From positions 1,054,001 through 1,118,000 of the forward strand of contig NZ_RCWZ01000004.1 in assembly GCF_003675385.1 (NCBI RefSeq): a stretch of DNA of 64,000 nt, given 5' to 3'. The translations under genes were made by a program, and so were the position numbers. Below, piece after piece: positions 8,357-17,468 of this stretch. Positions within the stretch are counted from its first letter, which is position 1, and each line of letters opens with the position of its first letter. The notes below the pieces were generated by a model that had not been told where the DNA came from, did not search any database, and was given only the letters and a program-made list of their open reading frames with translations. The stretch is from Mucilaginibacter kameinonensis. GTDB taxonomy: Bacteria > Bacteroidota > Bacteroidia > Sphingobacteriales > Sphingobacteriaceae.

Positions 8357-9958
8357 TTATTGTTTAGTTGTTGGTAATAGTGTTGGCTGGCTTTGTTTTT
8401 CGGCTACCTTGCTTTTTGCATTTTTGAACCCGTACCAGTAGGTAGTTGCCGCAAAATCGGCGGTTCCGTTTTCCCAGCCAATCATTTCCAGGCTGTACCT
8501 AAAATTCTTTTCAAAAGGAACAGCATCCAGGTTGCGGGTGCGTGTAAAGGTATTGTGCCCAAATGAATCGGGGTTATCTGCGCGCGGGGCGTTAGCAAAC
8601 GGGGTTTGGTATAACACTACAGGAGCCCAGGAAGTATTGTAATAATCTTCTGTACCGGTGCCAAACTCGGCAGGAAAACGCTCACCATCAACCCATAGTT
8701 TCTGATCACCCTCGCCATACCATTTGTGCATGTGGTTATAAACCGCCAAAGCATCACCAATAAAAACTCCTTTGCCATTGATAGCGTTCAAATCCCATTC
8801 AATTGGTTTATTTTCTTCGTTTTGTTTAATAACAACGTTTTCTTCGCTTTTCCAGTTAGCATGAAAATACATGGATTGCGCGTCCCATGCCCATTTAGAA
8901 GTAACGGTCTGTACAGAAACACTCACCGGTTTATCCCCAGTATTAAGCAAGGAAATTCGCGCTGATGAACGATAAGGCATCACCCAGCGGCTAATCAGCG
9001 AGCTATCTTTACCGATGGTACGGTACCAGCTTTGCAATGGCTTTGCTCCTACTCCGCTCCCGGCGAAATCACCTACGGGGCACCATACGGTTTGTTCGCC
9101 ATCAAATTTTATCTGCAATATGGTTGAGCGAAGCGCCTGTTCGTAATCTTCATTGTTAGATGTTTTTAGTTTTATTGCAAGGTAGCGCACAGCTGCCGAT
9201 CCTTTGGGCAAGTCAATAGCAACCTGTTTACCTGGGGCAATCTCATGGTTGGCATTGATTCGCTTACCTGCAACTGCATTATCCGGATGCAATAGTTTCC
9301 CGTTAACATCATCTACCAATTTTCGGGCCTGATCAAGCTGTTGCAGGCTGAAAGTTTTAACGCTGGTACCTGCCACGTAACTACGGTAATTTACTTGATA
9401 ATAGCGGGGCTGGTTATCGGGGTCGTTATCTTCAAATGTAATTTTGCAGTGTTTGGCGTAGGGCATTGGCAAATAAAGCGTACTTCCGCCCTTTTCCTTA
9501 GGCTCATAACTCGAATGCGCCTGCAACAATGCCGCACCCAGATTTAAGCCACTTTTCATCAGATCATAAGCCGGAACAGTAATAGCAGGTTCTTTGCTCC
9601 CGTCAAAATAGATCCTGATATTGCCATTACGTTTAAAAGTAGTAAGCCAAAAACGTACAATAGCACCCGGGCCATCAGCATCCATCATTACCAGTTCCCG
9701 GCGTCCGTTCACTGTTTCAGTTCGGATGTATTGTGATCTGTCGTCATTGGCGAACCAACCAGGCTGCCCGGGCAATACCGATTTACGGTCGTAACTGCTG
9801 ACCTGCATCTCCTTATAATAAGGACGGGGCCAGCGGGCAACAGCACTAAAGTCGGCCTGTTCACGCAATAGCGAAGTAAGCGTAACTTCCTGCGCAAAGC
9901 CGGTTGTGCTGGCCACAAAGGCCAACAGGCAAACCGCCAGATATTTTAATTTAATCAT
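8357..9958 (-). CDS. GH172 family protein (former DUF2961)
   Basis: This 533-residue secreted protein (signal peptide about 1-22, ending TTGFA) carries the DUF2961 signature: DADGPGAIVRFWLTT near 90-110, NIRIYFDG, and FPAEFGTGTEDYYNTSW with the acidic cluster that holds the catalytic residues. DUF2961 is now GH172, founded on a difructose dianhydride I synthase/hydrolase (alpha-D-fructofuranosidase) and also containing alpha-D-arabinofuranosidases. Its place between susD and a GH32 fructanase, with a fructokinase and fructose-type sensor in the same locus, argues for action on a fructose-containing substrate such as difructose anhydrides. That substrate is inference from context. Confidence 0.9.
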   Translation of the reverse strand: MIKLKYLAVCLLAFVASTTGFAQEVTLTSLLREQADFSAVARWPRPYYKEMQVSSYDRKSVLPGQPGWFANDDRSQYIRTETVNGRRELVMMDADGPGAIVRFWLTTFKRNGNIRIYFDGSKEPAITVPAYDLMKSGLNLGAALLQAHSSYEPKEKGGSTLYLPMPYAKHCKITFEDNDPDNQPRYYQVNYRSYVAGTSVKTFSLQQLDQARKLVDDVNGKLLHPDNAVAGKRINANHEIAPGKQVAIDLPKGSAAVRYLAIKLKTSNNEDYEQALRSTILQIKFDGEQTVWCPVGDFAGSGVGAKPLQSWYRTIGKDSSLISRWVMPYRSSARISLLNTGDKPVSVSVQTVTSKWAWDAQSMYFHANWKSEENVVIKQNEENKPIEWDLNAINGKGVFIGDALAVYNHMHKWYGEGDQKLWVDGERFPAEFGTGTEDYYNTSWAPVVLYQTPFANAPRADNPDSFGHNTFTRTRNLDAVPFEKNFRYSLEMIGWENGTADFAATTYWYGFKNAKSKVAEKQSQPTLLPTTKQ

Positions 9959-9974
9959 ATGATATCAATAATGA

Positions 9975-10002
9975 GAACCGCTCCGGTGTTTCGGAGCAGT
10001 TC
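9975..10002 (-). other. Intercistronic hairpin between susD and the GH172 gene
   Basis: GAACCGCTCCG (9975-9985) pairs with CGGAGCAGTTC (9992-10002) with one mismatch. No T-run follows on the minus strand, so it is more like an mRNA stability or processing hairpin than a full terminator. It sits in the largest gap (69 bases) of the operon. Confidence 0.55.
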
Positions 10003-10027
10003 CCGGTAAATTAAAACTACCTGCAAT

Positions 10028-11749
10028 TTACCATCCGGTATTTTGTTTATACAGGCCTTTGCTATAATTTATTTGGTTTTGGGGAATAGGGAGATATTCA
10101 TCACGATTTTTCTTGAAAGCCGCTCCCGAAAGATGCGGCGTGCGAGTTTTCTCGACAGCAAAATAACCATTGATAAAGCTATCGGCAATACCCCAGCGTA
10201 CCAGGTCAAAGAAATGGTATCCTTCCATGGCAAACTCCAGCCTGCGTTCAAACCGTAATGCCTGGCGGGCAAAATCATTATTCCAGGTGCAGTTTACGCC
10301 AGGTTTATAGGTATCCATCAGGTAATTTGATGTCGCGGAGCCATCGGCTTGCTTCAGTAGGCCAGTGCTGTTTTTGGCCCGGGTCCTGACCATATTGATC
10401 AGCGGCAAAGCTTCCGACTCGCGGCCAAGCTCAATCAGCGCTTCGGCCTTCATCAGCAATACTTCGGCATAACGAATTACCGGCCAGTCTTTTGAACTCG
10501 ACATAAACGGCGGGTACTTCATAAATGTAGGGTCGGTATAAGCCACCACTTCCTTCAAACTCATAAACTGATTATAAGTGGCCGGGTCGCGGCACCAGGC
10601 CGCGGCAAACACCAGGTTAGTTTGGTATTTGTACGGGTGCCCAGGAATTGCCGCCGTGTGATCTAACCTCACATCAAACGAGTTGTTTTTATAATCGGCC
10701 GAAGGCACAATGTCATGATCATTGAAAGTGGTGATCATCGGCAAACCTTTGGTATCGGTTTTAAAGGCATTAATCAGGTTGCTGCTTGGCTGGTGAAAAC
10801 CACAGCAGCCGTATTCCACATTCATCGGATAGTTTACCCCCACACCTGCATCAATACGCCCTTCGGGGCTGCCATCACTTTTTGAAAACTGGATAGCAAA
10901 AACAGATTCGGGACCGTTTTCATATTGTGAAAGGAAATTGTTGGCAAAATCGGCAGATAAACCGTATTTGCCCGAGTTGATCACACTATCGCAATAGGTG
11001 TTTACCTGCTGCAATTTAGCCTGATCGATAGTGGTTACGTTGTTTTGGTCGTCCTGTTTATAGGCCTGATAAAGCAGCGTTTTAGCCAGGTATGATTGCG
11101 CGGCACCTTTGGTTATCCTGCCAACCTGCGTTTGCGTTACAGGCAGGTTATCAGCTGCAAATTTAAAATCGTTTGCAATTTTAGTCCATAGGCCATCACT
11201 TGAATAACTGCGGTTTGAAATGGTATCGTATTTGGTTTTCGGGATACTTTCGTCAATATAAGGGATCCGGTTAAACAAGATCTTCAGCAGAAAATAAAAG
11301 TGCGCACGTAAAAATCTCACCTCGGCCAGGCGCTGCTGCTTTTGAGGATACTCTGCCGTACTCATGCCGTTAATAAGGGTAAGCGCGGTATTACAACGGG
11401 CTACACCAATGTAAAGCCTGTACCAGGTGCCGTCAGATTCACCAATATCTACCCTGTTAAGCGAAAACAACTCATAAGCGTTAACATCACTTTGGTCTCC
11501 GGTACCGCCGCCGCCTTTGTAGGCATCTCCACCTCTTACGCTTCCGTAAGCCCACATGGTGGTATAAGGCACGCTCCAGTGGTCGTTTCCCAAAGCCGAA
11601 TATGCTGCTATTACCATAGCATCAACATTGGCCGGGGTTTCCAGGGTTTCGTTAAACACTACGCCCTGCGGTAATTTATCCAGACTTTTTTTACAGGCGG
11701 TAAAGGCCAAAAGCAGTACCAGCGCTGTTATATATTTTATTTTTTTCAT
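10028..11749 (-). CDS. RagB/SusD-family outer-membrane glycan-binding lipoprotein (fructan locus)
   Basis: A 573-residue SusD homologue. It begins with a lipoprotein signal peptide (MKKIKYITALVLLLAFTAC, lipid Cys at 19) and the usual KKSLDKLPQG lead. Helical TPR-like repeats follow (AEVRFLRAHFYFLLKILFN), and the C-terminus is the SusD type (FARQALRFERRLEFAMEGYHFFDLVRWG, ending with EYLPIPQNQI). It is anchored outside the outer membrane and caps its SusC partner, whose gene lies 11 bases upstream. Together they capture and import oligosaccharides, here probably fructans. Confidence 0.95.
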   Translation of the reverse strand: MKKIKYITALVLLLAFTACKKSLDKLPQGVVFNETLETPANVDAMVIAAYSALGNDHWSVPYTTMWAYGSVRGGDAYKGGGGTGDQSDVNAYELFSLNRVDIGESDGTWYRLYIGVARCNTALTLINGMSTAEYPQKQQRLAEVRFLRAHFYFLLKILFNRIPYIDESIPKTKYDTISNRSYSSDGLWTKIANDFKFAADNLPVTQTQVGRITKGAAQSYLAKTLLYQAYKQDDQNNVTTIDQAKLQQVNTYCDSVINSGKYGLSADFANNFLSQYENGPESVFAIQFSKSDGSPEGRIDAGVGVNYPMNVEYGCCGFHQPSSNLINAFKTDTKGLPMITTFNDHDIVPSADYKNNSFDVRLDHTAAIPGHPYKYQTNLVFAAAWCRDPATYNQFMSLKEVVAYTDPTFMKYPPFMSSSKDWPVIRYAEVLLMKAEALIELGRESEALPLINMVRTRAKNSTGLLKQADGSATSNYLMDTYKPGVNCTWNNDFARQALRFERRLEFAMEGYHFFDLVRWGIADSFINGYFAVEKTRTPHLSGAAFKKNRDEYLPIPQNQINYSKGLYKQNTGW

Positions 11750-11760
11750 AGTTGTAATGA

Positions 11761-14700
11761 TTAGTATGATAAATTGATGCCGATGGTGGTAACAACCGGA
11801 ATTGGGTAAGCATTACCGGGATTTTCCGGATCGGGCGCTGTATACGATGAGCTTTTGAACCTAAGCAGGTTTGAAGCCTGTACATAAATTTTTGCTCGTG
11901 ACAGCTTCAATTTCTTAAGCGCGTTTTTGAGATCGTAACCCAATTGTACATTCCTGAGCTTAAGGTAGCTGCCCGACTCCAGGAAGTACGTTGATGAACG
12001 CCCCTCGTTATTGGCACCGGCCATTGACAAAGCAGGAATAGTTGAAGTTGGGTTTTGGGGTGTCCACGCGTCAAGTACCCTGGTACCCCAGTTGGCACCC
12101 GGCGCAAGCGAAGTAAAATCTGTTAAGCTTTTATAGCTGTTAGATACCACACCACCTTTTACCCCCTGGAAGAAGAACGACAAGTCGAAGTTTTTATAGT
12201 TGATGGTGGTATTTAAGCCGTAAACAAAATCAGGGTCAGATGTGCCGATGTATTTCTGGTCGTTGTTATCAACTACGCCGTTGCCATCCAGATCCGCATA
12301 ACGGATACGCCCCAAACCTTTGCCCGGCTGCTCGGGTGAATTATCAACCTCGGCCTGTGTTGTAAATAAGCCCTCGGCTACCCAACCATAAAAAGAGTGC
12401 GGTGTACGGCCAATGATAGTGTTGGTTGTGCCGTTGCCGGGGTAACCAATAATAGCATTATTAGGCAGGTAAGTAATTTTGAGTGCATTATGCGCTATGT
12501 TGCCAGTTAAAGCTATCGAAAGGTCATTATTGATTTGCTTGCTGTAAGATATGATGGCTTCGATACCTTTATTTTGAAGTGAAGCACCGTTGATCCACTC
12601 GTTTCCACCCTCACCTACAACACCTAAATATGGTGGGTTCAGTAAAATGTTCTTGGTGTTTTTGATATAGTAATCCAATGAACCGGTGATGGCGCTGCCG
12701 AACAAACCGAAATCAATACCAAAGTTTGATTGCGTGGTGGTTTCCCATTTCAGATCGGGGTTACCGGTTTGGGTAGCCGTAAAGCCCGATGGCAGGGTGC
12801 CTGTTCCGCGGCCGTCAATGTCATAGGCGCTGCCTGCACTTGGGTTCCAGGTAAGGTCTGTAGCGTAGATTGATTGGAACAGGGAATAAGTTGCATATGC
12901 CGGGATACTTTGGTTACCGGTTTGTCCCCAGCTGTAGCGCAGTTTTAAATCAGATATGGCAGGTATAGCTTTCATAAACTTCTCCTGGCTAATGCGCCAG
13001 CCTGCCGATGCAGCAGGGAAGTAAGCATATCTGTTATTGGCACCAAACTTACTTGAACCATCCCTCCTGATAGTACCCGACAACAGGTATTTATCGTTGT
13101 AGGTATAATTTACTTTAGCAAAATATGATTGCAGCGCATCAGCATTTCCGCTACCATTTGCCAGGATGCTTGAAGTACCCTGGGTAAGATAAGCGTAATC
13201 AATATCGGCAACTGCCAAACCCTGTGCGCTGGCGTTAAAGCCCTGGTTGTGGTTATTGATACTTTCGGCACCTAACAAGGCATTGATCTTATGCTTGTTG
13301 TGCAGGGTAACATCATAGGTTAATATATTTTGCCAGGTGAGCGAACCGCTGTAGTCAAAATCGGTATTAACCTGCGCAATGGTGCTTGATAAAAAGCCCG
13401 ACTGGTATGGCTTCAGCAGGGTTCTATAATAACTACCGGCATAATCCACATCAAAGCTTGTTTTAAAGTTCAAACCAGGCAAAATATTCAGGTCGATATA
13501 GGTACTGCTCAGGATCCTGCCAAAGTTGTTATGGTTTTGTTGGTTATCATAAATAAGCCTTACGGGGTTTTGCCGGTCATCCATACCTGCCACCGGACCA
13601 CCCCAGCCACCATTAATGGTATGCACCGGGATTATCGGGTTTTCGATGATAGAAAGATTGGTAATATCGCCTGTTGGCAGTATGGCATCTTTAAAGTATG
13701 TGGCGTTCAGGTTTTCACCAATCTTTAAACGACCGTTAAAGAAGTTATAATCAACATTGGCACGGGCCGTTACCTTTTGGCTCCTTGTTTTTTTGATGAT
13801 CCCCTGGTTATCAAAATAACCTAAAGAAAGGAAAGAGGTACCATTTGGCCCGCCATTAGATGCAGCTATATTGTACTGTTGTAAAACTGATGGCTGCGAA
13901 ATTTCATCAAACCAGCTTGTATTTGCCGACCGCATGGTTTTGGCAGCATCTACAAACTCGGGGATAATTACTTTATTTAAAACCGGATTTTTATAGTCCT
14001 TGTTCCAATCGTATTTATAAACGCCGTTGGTTGTTGACGGATCATAAGGATTTGCCGAGGCCGGGCCAAACAAATCGTCATTCACTACAGCCTGCCAGTA
14101 CGCACGACCATGTTGCTCGGTATTTAAAACCGAGATCTTGCTGTTGTAATATTGAATTGAGGTAGAAGCATCAACATCTATCCTTTTGGTTCCGTTCTTG
14201 CCTTTTTTGGTAGTTACAATAACTACGCCCGCAGCAGCCCTTGAACCGTAGATACTTGCTGCCGATGCATCCTTCAAAACCTGGATAGACTCTACGTCGT
14301 TCTGGTTAATCTCCTGCAGGCCACGCTGCGTCGGGATTCCGTCAATCACATATAAAGGGTCGCTGCTGATGTTGAGCGTGGTTTGCCCACGCATCCTTAC
14401 GGTTACAGAGCCATTTGGCGAACCATCTTGTGTAACAGTTAGCCCCGGTACCCTGCCCTGCAAGGCTTTGATGGGGTTGCCTGCCGGGATGTTCTGGATA
14501 TCGGCCATTTTTACTACGGTTACAGCGCCGGTGAGGTCTTTCTTTCGCTCGGCGGTATAGCCGGTAACCACCACCTCGTTAAGATCGTTAGCCCCAAGGT
14601 CAAGCACTACGCTCAAATTCTCGGTATTTTTAACAACAACAGTTATGGCTTTGCTGCCAACGTACGAGAATTTAAGGGTTTGACCTACGGAAGCCTGAAC

Positions 14701-14880
14701 GCTGAATTTACCCTTGGCATCCGTTAGGGTTGATGATTTACCGCCTTCTACCGTTACGGTAACTGCCTCCAGCGGAACGGAGGCTTTGTCGGTCACAGTG
14801 CCGGAAATTGTCCGGACCTGTGCGTAGCTGCTTATTGCTATCATAAGCATGATACAGCAGGTTAGTAATAGTTTTCTCAT
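11761..14880 (-). CDS. SusC/RagA-family TonB-linked outer-membrane transporter (fructan locus)
   Basis: The 1039-residue protein has a signal peptide (1-20), an N-terminal CarboxypepD_reg-like domain (about 25-110, TISGTVTDKASVPLEAVTV), a plug domain (NPIKALQGRVPGLTV; SIQVLKDASAASIYGSRAA, the SusC signature) and a 22-strand-type barrel ending in an aromatic-containing last strand (TTIGINLSY). It lacks the STN signalling domain that the second SusC in this window has, which fits control by the hybrid two-component sensor rather than by an ECF sigma factor. It imports oligosaccharides with TonB energy. Confidence 0.95.
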   Translation of the reverse strand: MRKLLLTCCIMLMIAISSYAQVRTISGTVTDKASVPLEAVTVTVEGGKSSTLTDAKGKFSVQASVGQTLKFSYVGSKAITVVVKNTENLSVVLDLGANDLNEVVVTGYTAERKKDLTGAVTVVKMADIQNIPAGNPIKALQGRVPGLTVTQDGSPNGSVTVRMRGQTTLNISSDPLYVIDGIPTQRGLQEINQNDVESIQVLKDASAASIYGSRAAAGVVIVTTKKGKNGTKRIDVDASTSIQYYNSKISVLNTEQHGRAYWQAVVNDDLFGPASANPYDPSTTNGVYKYDWNKDYKNPVLNKVIIPEFVDAAKTMRSANTSWFDEISQPSVLQQYNIAASNGGPNGTSFLSLGYFDNQGIIKKTRSQKVTARANVDYNFFNGRLKIGENLNATYFKDAILPTGDITNLSIIENPIIPVHTINGGWGGPVAGMDDRQNPVRLIYDNQQNHNNFGRILSSTYIDLNILPGLNFKTSFDVDYAGSYYRTLLKPYQSGFLSSTIAQVNTDFDYSGSLTWQNILTYDVTLHNKHKINALLGAESINNHNQGFNASAQGLAVADIDYAYLTQGTSSILANGSGNADALQSYFAKVNYTYNDKYLLSGTIRRDGSSKFGANNRYAYFPAASAGWRISQEKFMKAIPAISDLKLRYSWGQTGNQSIPAYATYSLFQSIYATDLTWNPSAGSAYDIDGRGTGTLPSGFTATQTGNPDLKWETTTQSNFGIDFGLFGSAITGSLDYYIKNTKNILLNPPYLGVVGEGGNEWINGASLQNKGIEAIISYSKQINNDLSIALTGNIAHNALKITYLPNNAIIGYPGNGTTNTIIGRTPHSFYGWVAEGLFTTQAEVDNSPEQPGKGLGRIRYADLDGNGVVDNNDQKYIGTSDPDFVYGLNTTINYKNFDLSFFFQGVKGGVVSNSYKSLTDFTSLAPGANWGTRVLDAWTPQNPTSTIPALSMAGANNEGRSSTYFLESGSYLKLRNVQLGYDLKNALKKLKLSRAKIYVQASNLLRFKSSSYTAPDPENPGNAYPIPVVTTIGINLSY

Positions 14881-14904
14881 TATAGATTTATTTTGGTTAA
14901 AAAT

Positions 14905-15804
14905 TTATTGGCTTTTGAATTGTAAGAAATCGGTAATCTGGTATTCGGGGCAACCTCCTTTCCTTGTGGCTACAAATGCGCCCATGGCGGCAGCGTTATC
15001 GATCACTTCCTGCGGGCTGTAATGATAGTGTAAACCGGCAATGAATGCGGCTAAAAAAGCATCGCCGCTACCAATGGTATCTACCACCCTAACAGGAGGG
15101 CAAGAACCATGATAATAACCCGATCTTGAATAATAGGAAGCACCGGCTTCGCCCTTGGTGACAACTACTTCGGGTATGTTAAAAGTTTCCCGCAAAAACA
15201 TGATCTGATCGTGCTCCTCGGAAAATTGGCTTCCGAAAAGTGTATTGCAGCGCTTTAGTTCCGAAAGGTTGAATTTTACGATATCGGCCTTGTGCAGCAG
15301 TTCTTTCAATATCTCCTTTTTTACATAAGGTTCGCGCATGTTAATATCCAGCACCCTGGTTGCCCCGGTTTCCAACAACTCAGATAGGGTATCGCGCGAG
15401 GTTTTATTGCGGGACGATAAACTTCCGTACACCAGGAAAGAGGCTTCGTTAACTTCATTGGCTGTCTTATCATCTTTATTAATAAAATCCCAGGCAACGG
15501 GGTATAATATTTCGTACGAGGCATCATTCTCCTCATTCAGGATCACCCGAACCTCACTGGTGTCATATTCACTATCGTACTGAAGCAAGCTTTGGCCTAC
15601 CCCCCACTTTTCCAGCAGCTTTATAAGCTGATATCCGTTGATATCCTCACCTACTTTACTGATAATACCGGTACTTACACCCAGTTTGTTTAAATGATAA
15701 GCCACGTTAAGCGGCGCTCCGCCGGGCTGAGGGCCATCGGGCAGTACATCCCAAAGTATTTCTCCGTAGCAAATGGCGTGATGATTGTCTTGAACTTCAT
15801 TCAT
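14905..15804 (-). CDS. PfkB-family fructokinase
   Basis: A 299-residue cytoplasmic ribokinase-like sugar kinase. The N-terminal ICYGEILWDVLPDGPQPGGAP is typical of fructokinases (GE.LxD..P and GGAPxNVA substrate motif), and the C-terminal VVDTIGSGDAFLAAF holds the anion hole and catalytic Asp. It would phosphorylate imported fructose for glycolysis. It lies between the transporter gene (11-base gap) and susC (24-base gap), inside the fructan operon, which supports fructose as substrate. Bacteroides thetaiotaomicron has a comparable kinase in its fructan locus. Confidence 0.9.
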   Translation of the reverse strand: MNEVQDNHHAICYGEILWDVLPDGPQPGGAPLNVAYHLNKLGVSTGIISKVGEDINGYQLIKLLEKWGVGQSLLQYDSEYDTSEVRVILNEENDASYEILYPVAWDFINKDDKTANEVNEASFLVYGSLSSRNKTSRDTLSELLETGATRVLDINMREPYVKKEILKELLHKADIVKFNLSELKRCNTLFGSQFSEEHDQIMFLRETFNIPEVVVTKGEAGASYYSRSGYYHGSCPPVRVVDTIGSGDAFLAAFIAGLHYHYSPQEVIDNAAAMGAFVATRKGGCPEYQITDFLQFKSQ

Positions 15805-15815
15805 GGCTTTGAAGA

Positions 15816-17141
15816 TTAATGCATAACCATATTAGTTTCAATCTGCTCCAGTGAGCGGCCTTTGGTTTCGGGCATAAACCGCCACACAAAAACCAGCTGG
15901 CATACCATCATGATGCAGAAAAAGGAGAAGGTAACAGCGCCGCCAAGCGACTCGGCCAGGTAAGGGAAACAAAACGCGATGATTGCAGCCATGATCCAAT
16001 GGGTTGAGCTGCCGAGCGTTTGTCCCTTGGCCCTAACCTGGTTAGGAAAAATCTCGGATATAAATACCCAAATCACGGCCCCTTGCGAAAAAGCGAAGAA
16101 AGCGATGAACACCATCATGTACATAGGGATGGCGAAACCGTTGAAATGCCCGGAGTAAAACGTTAAGGCTACTAAGAAGAGGGATATGATAAGGCCGAAT
16201 GAGCCAACCAGCATCAGGGTTCGGCGGCCAACCTTATCAATAATATTGATGCCCAGCAAGGTGAATATAAAATTCACCATCCCTATCCCCACGGTTGAAA
16301 GCAATGATGAATGCGCGCCGAGGCCTGCCATTTCAAAAATGCGCGGCGCATAATAAATGATGGCATTGATGCCCGAAACCTGGTTAAAAAATGCAAACAA
16401 TACCGCCAGTATAACAGGTGTTTTGTATTGCCCCGAAAAAAGACTGGTGTCGGTGGCACCGTCATGCAGATTAGAGGCCTGGATGGCTGCAAGTTCCTGC
16501 TCACAATCAAGCGGGTTAATGATGCGCAAAATCTCCAAAGCCCTGGTAGTTTCCCCTTTTTTGAGGATAAGCCAGCGCGGACTTTCCGGTATAAAATAGA
16601 TCAGCACAATAAACAACAATGAAGGAATTGTCTGTACGCCCAGCATCCATCGCCATGAGGCATCCCCGCCCTGGCTGAGCAGGTAATTAGATAAATACGA
16701 GATGAGGATACCTAATACCACATTGAATTGAAACAGGCCAACCAAACGGCCGCGACGATCAGCGGGTGAAACTTCGGAAATGTAAATAGGCGCGGTTACT
16801 GATGATACCCCTACGCCAAGGCCACCCAATAACCTGAAAACCAAGAAAACATACCAGTTATCGGCCAGCGCGGTACCTAAGGATGATAAGAGATAAGCCG
16901 CAGCCACAAAGTACAAGGTATTTTTCCGCCCGAAAATATCTGAAGGGCGTGCGCCCAGCAAAGAGCCAATAACGGTGCCTATTAAGGCTATTGAAATGGT
17001 AAGCCCATGCTCAAAAACAGAAAGATGCCAGAACTGCTGGATTGATTTTTCGGCCCCGGAAATTACAGCCGTATCAAAGCCAAACAAGAAGCCGCCAAGG
17101 GCTACGACCATGGACCACGCCAGGACGGAATGTTTATTCAT
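15816..17141 (-). CDS. Sugar porter MFS transporter
   Basis: A 441-residue, 12-helix inner-membrane symporter. Sugar-porter signatures are all present: GGFLFGFDTAVISGA at the N-terminus, the loop motif DIFGRKN, EVSPADRRGRLVG between helices 4 and 5, PESPRWL before the central loop, DKVGRRTL in the second half, and PETKGRSLEQIE at the end. It probably moves fructose (or fructo-disaccharide) from periplasm to cytoplasm, feeding the fructokinase encoded next. It is the first gene of the minus-strand operon, so the operon promoter should lie between its start and 17468. Confidence 0.93.
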   Translation of the reverse strand: MNKHSVLAWSMVVALGGFLFGFDTAVISGAEKSIQQFWHLSVFEHGLTISIALIGTVIGSLLGARPSDIFGRKNTLYFVAAAYLLSSLGTALADNWYVFLVFRLLGGLGVGVSSVTAPIYISEVSPADRRGRLVGLFQFNVVLGILISYLSNYLLSQGGDASWRWMLGVQTIPSLLFIVLIYFIPESPRWLILKKGETTRALEILRIINPLDCEQELAAIQASNLHDGATDTSLFSGQYKTPVILAVLFAFFNQVSGINAIIYYAPRIFEMAGLGAHSSLLSTVGIGMVNFIFTLLGINIIDKVGRRTLMLVGSFGLIISLFLVALTFYSGHFNGFAIPMYMMVFIAFFAFSQGAVIWVFISEIFPNQVRAKGQTLGSSTHWIMAAIIAFCFPYLAESLGGAVTFSFFCIMMVCQLVFVWRFMPETKGRSLEQIETNMVMH

Positions 17142-17468
17142 AAATAGTTGTTTATTATAATTGGTTTAACTGGCCGCAAAATATTGCCGTACCGCCTGGC
17201 AGCGATAGCGAAATAGTATCAAAAACGTTTGAAATCGTTATTTAATTTATGCAACTAATAATCAAGCACTTATTAAGAAACATCGGATTAAATTACCGGG
17301 TACTTCCAATTCTGTATCATCAATTCTTCGTTATTGTACCATAAGCGGCATTGCCCTTTCGTAAAAATGTCAGTACAACATTTGTTGGGTTGAATACATT
17401 ATCCCTAATTTTGATGCCGGAAGCCATTCCAACCAATTATTACCTATGTAAACCTTTATTTCGTTAAC
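17142..17468. promoter_or_regulatory. Divergent control region of the fructan locus
   Basis: This 327-base gap separates the operon (minus) and its sensor gene (plus). It should hold the operon promoter and the binding sites of the sensor-regulator. I find a promoter candidate only for the plus strand (17381-17413); no TAnnTTTG element is obvious for the operon, as expected for an activator-dependent promoter. No unambiguous direct repeat was found by eye. Confidence 0.5.
17381..17413 (+). promoter_or_regulatory. Candidate promoter of the hybrid sensor gene
   Basis: TTTG (17381-17384), 21 bases, then TAATTTTG (17406-17413) matching TAnnTTTG; the start codon is 55 bases further on. Confidence 0.4.
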
